DNA of 61,436 nt from a bacterium (GTDB lineage: Bacteria; Sysuimicrobiota; Sysuimicrobiia; Sysuimicrobiales; Segetimicrobiaceae). The stretch lies in assembly GCA_035308905.1 (NCBI GenBank), contig DATGFS010000035.1, positions 1 through 61,436 of the forward strand. Direction: 5' to 3'. The translations under genes and the position numbers were made by a program. This document shows, one piece after another, positions 60,282 to 61,436 of this stretch; the first letter of the stretch is position 1, and the number at the start of each line of letters is the position of its first letter. The notes under the pieces were generated by a model. It was not told where the DNA came from, did not search any database, and worked only from the letters and a program-made list of their open reading frames with translations.

Positions 60282-61436
<1,155 letters not shown>

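Overview
The window is about 61.4 kb of very GC-rich bacterial DNA with dense, mostly plus-strand operons, many GTG/TTG starts and short stop/start overlaps. Gene content (mreBCD-mrdA-rodA, ftsEX, rplU-rpmA-obg-nadD-rsfS, a Rieske/cytochrome b complex, polyprenyl diphosphate synthase, Tat, TnpB) fits an uncultured, GC-rich, probably aerobic or facultative member of the Terrabacteria (Bacillati) side of the tree. No rRNA is present and I cannot name a phylum with confidence.

Layout. (1) 1-3904: a quinol-oxidising complex made of a Rieske protein (cut by the window start), a cytochrome b that lacks the second histidine of both haem-binding helices, two small membrane proteins, a second cytochrome b fused to a two-cluster ferredoxin domain, an MvhD/FlpD-type iron-sulfur protein and a small membrane protein. 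It is followed by a polyprenyl diphosphate synthase, TatA, a DUF4321-like protein and RadC. (2) 6533-13813: cell-shape operon mreB-mreC-mreD-mrdA-rodA and RNase E/G. (3) 13828-17677: promoter, rplU-rpmA, strong hairpin, obg-nadD-rsfS and a GNAT protein. (4) 17770-25543: tRNA-Ala(GGC) serves as an integration site. A 5.5-kb element (integrase, methyltransferase, cysteine-rich membrane/secreted protein, HTH-like protein, possible PD-(D/E)XK protein) is bounded by 54-bp direct repeats, and behind it lies an older decayed element with a frameshifted homologous integrase, an orphan AAA+ ATPase and an S53 peptidase fragment. (5) 25784-33332: PAS/GAF/HD-GYP regulator, DUF4242 protein, large ATPase-TPR protein, secreted Pro/Gln/Tyr-rich repeat protein, Fpg/MutM. 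(6) 33405-42011: aconitase, DNA polymerase IV, HPRT (overlapping dinB tail to tail), a small nuclease-like protein, HEAT-repeat protein, SurE, FtsE-FtsX. (7) 42031-50659: glutamate dehydrogenase and proline dehydrogenase separated by a TnpB transposon, then livKHMGF. (8) 50666-56869: PhoR/PhoB-type pair, P-loop kinase-like protein, Kbl/AONS-family PLP enzyme, MaoC-like hydratase. (9) 56913-61436: NiCoT nickel/cobalt permease, moeA-moaC-mogA, and an ABC-F ATPase cut by the window end.

Working together: the first cluster probably carries quinol-derived electrons toward a ferredoxin/MvhD branch and possibly a high-potential Rieske branch. The shape operon directs lateral wall synthesis. The liv, gdh and putB genes suggest an amino-acid-using metabolism feeding 2-oxoglutarate into the TCA cycle (aconitase nearby). 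The molybdenum-cofactor and nickel genes imply Mo and Ni enzymes elsewhere in the genome.

The strongest leads are the unusual Rieske/b complex, a TnpB whose RuvC glutamate is glutamine and whose right end abuts the gdh stop codon, and the tRNA-Ala island with repeated palindromic modules and an unrecognised cargo.
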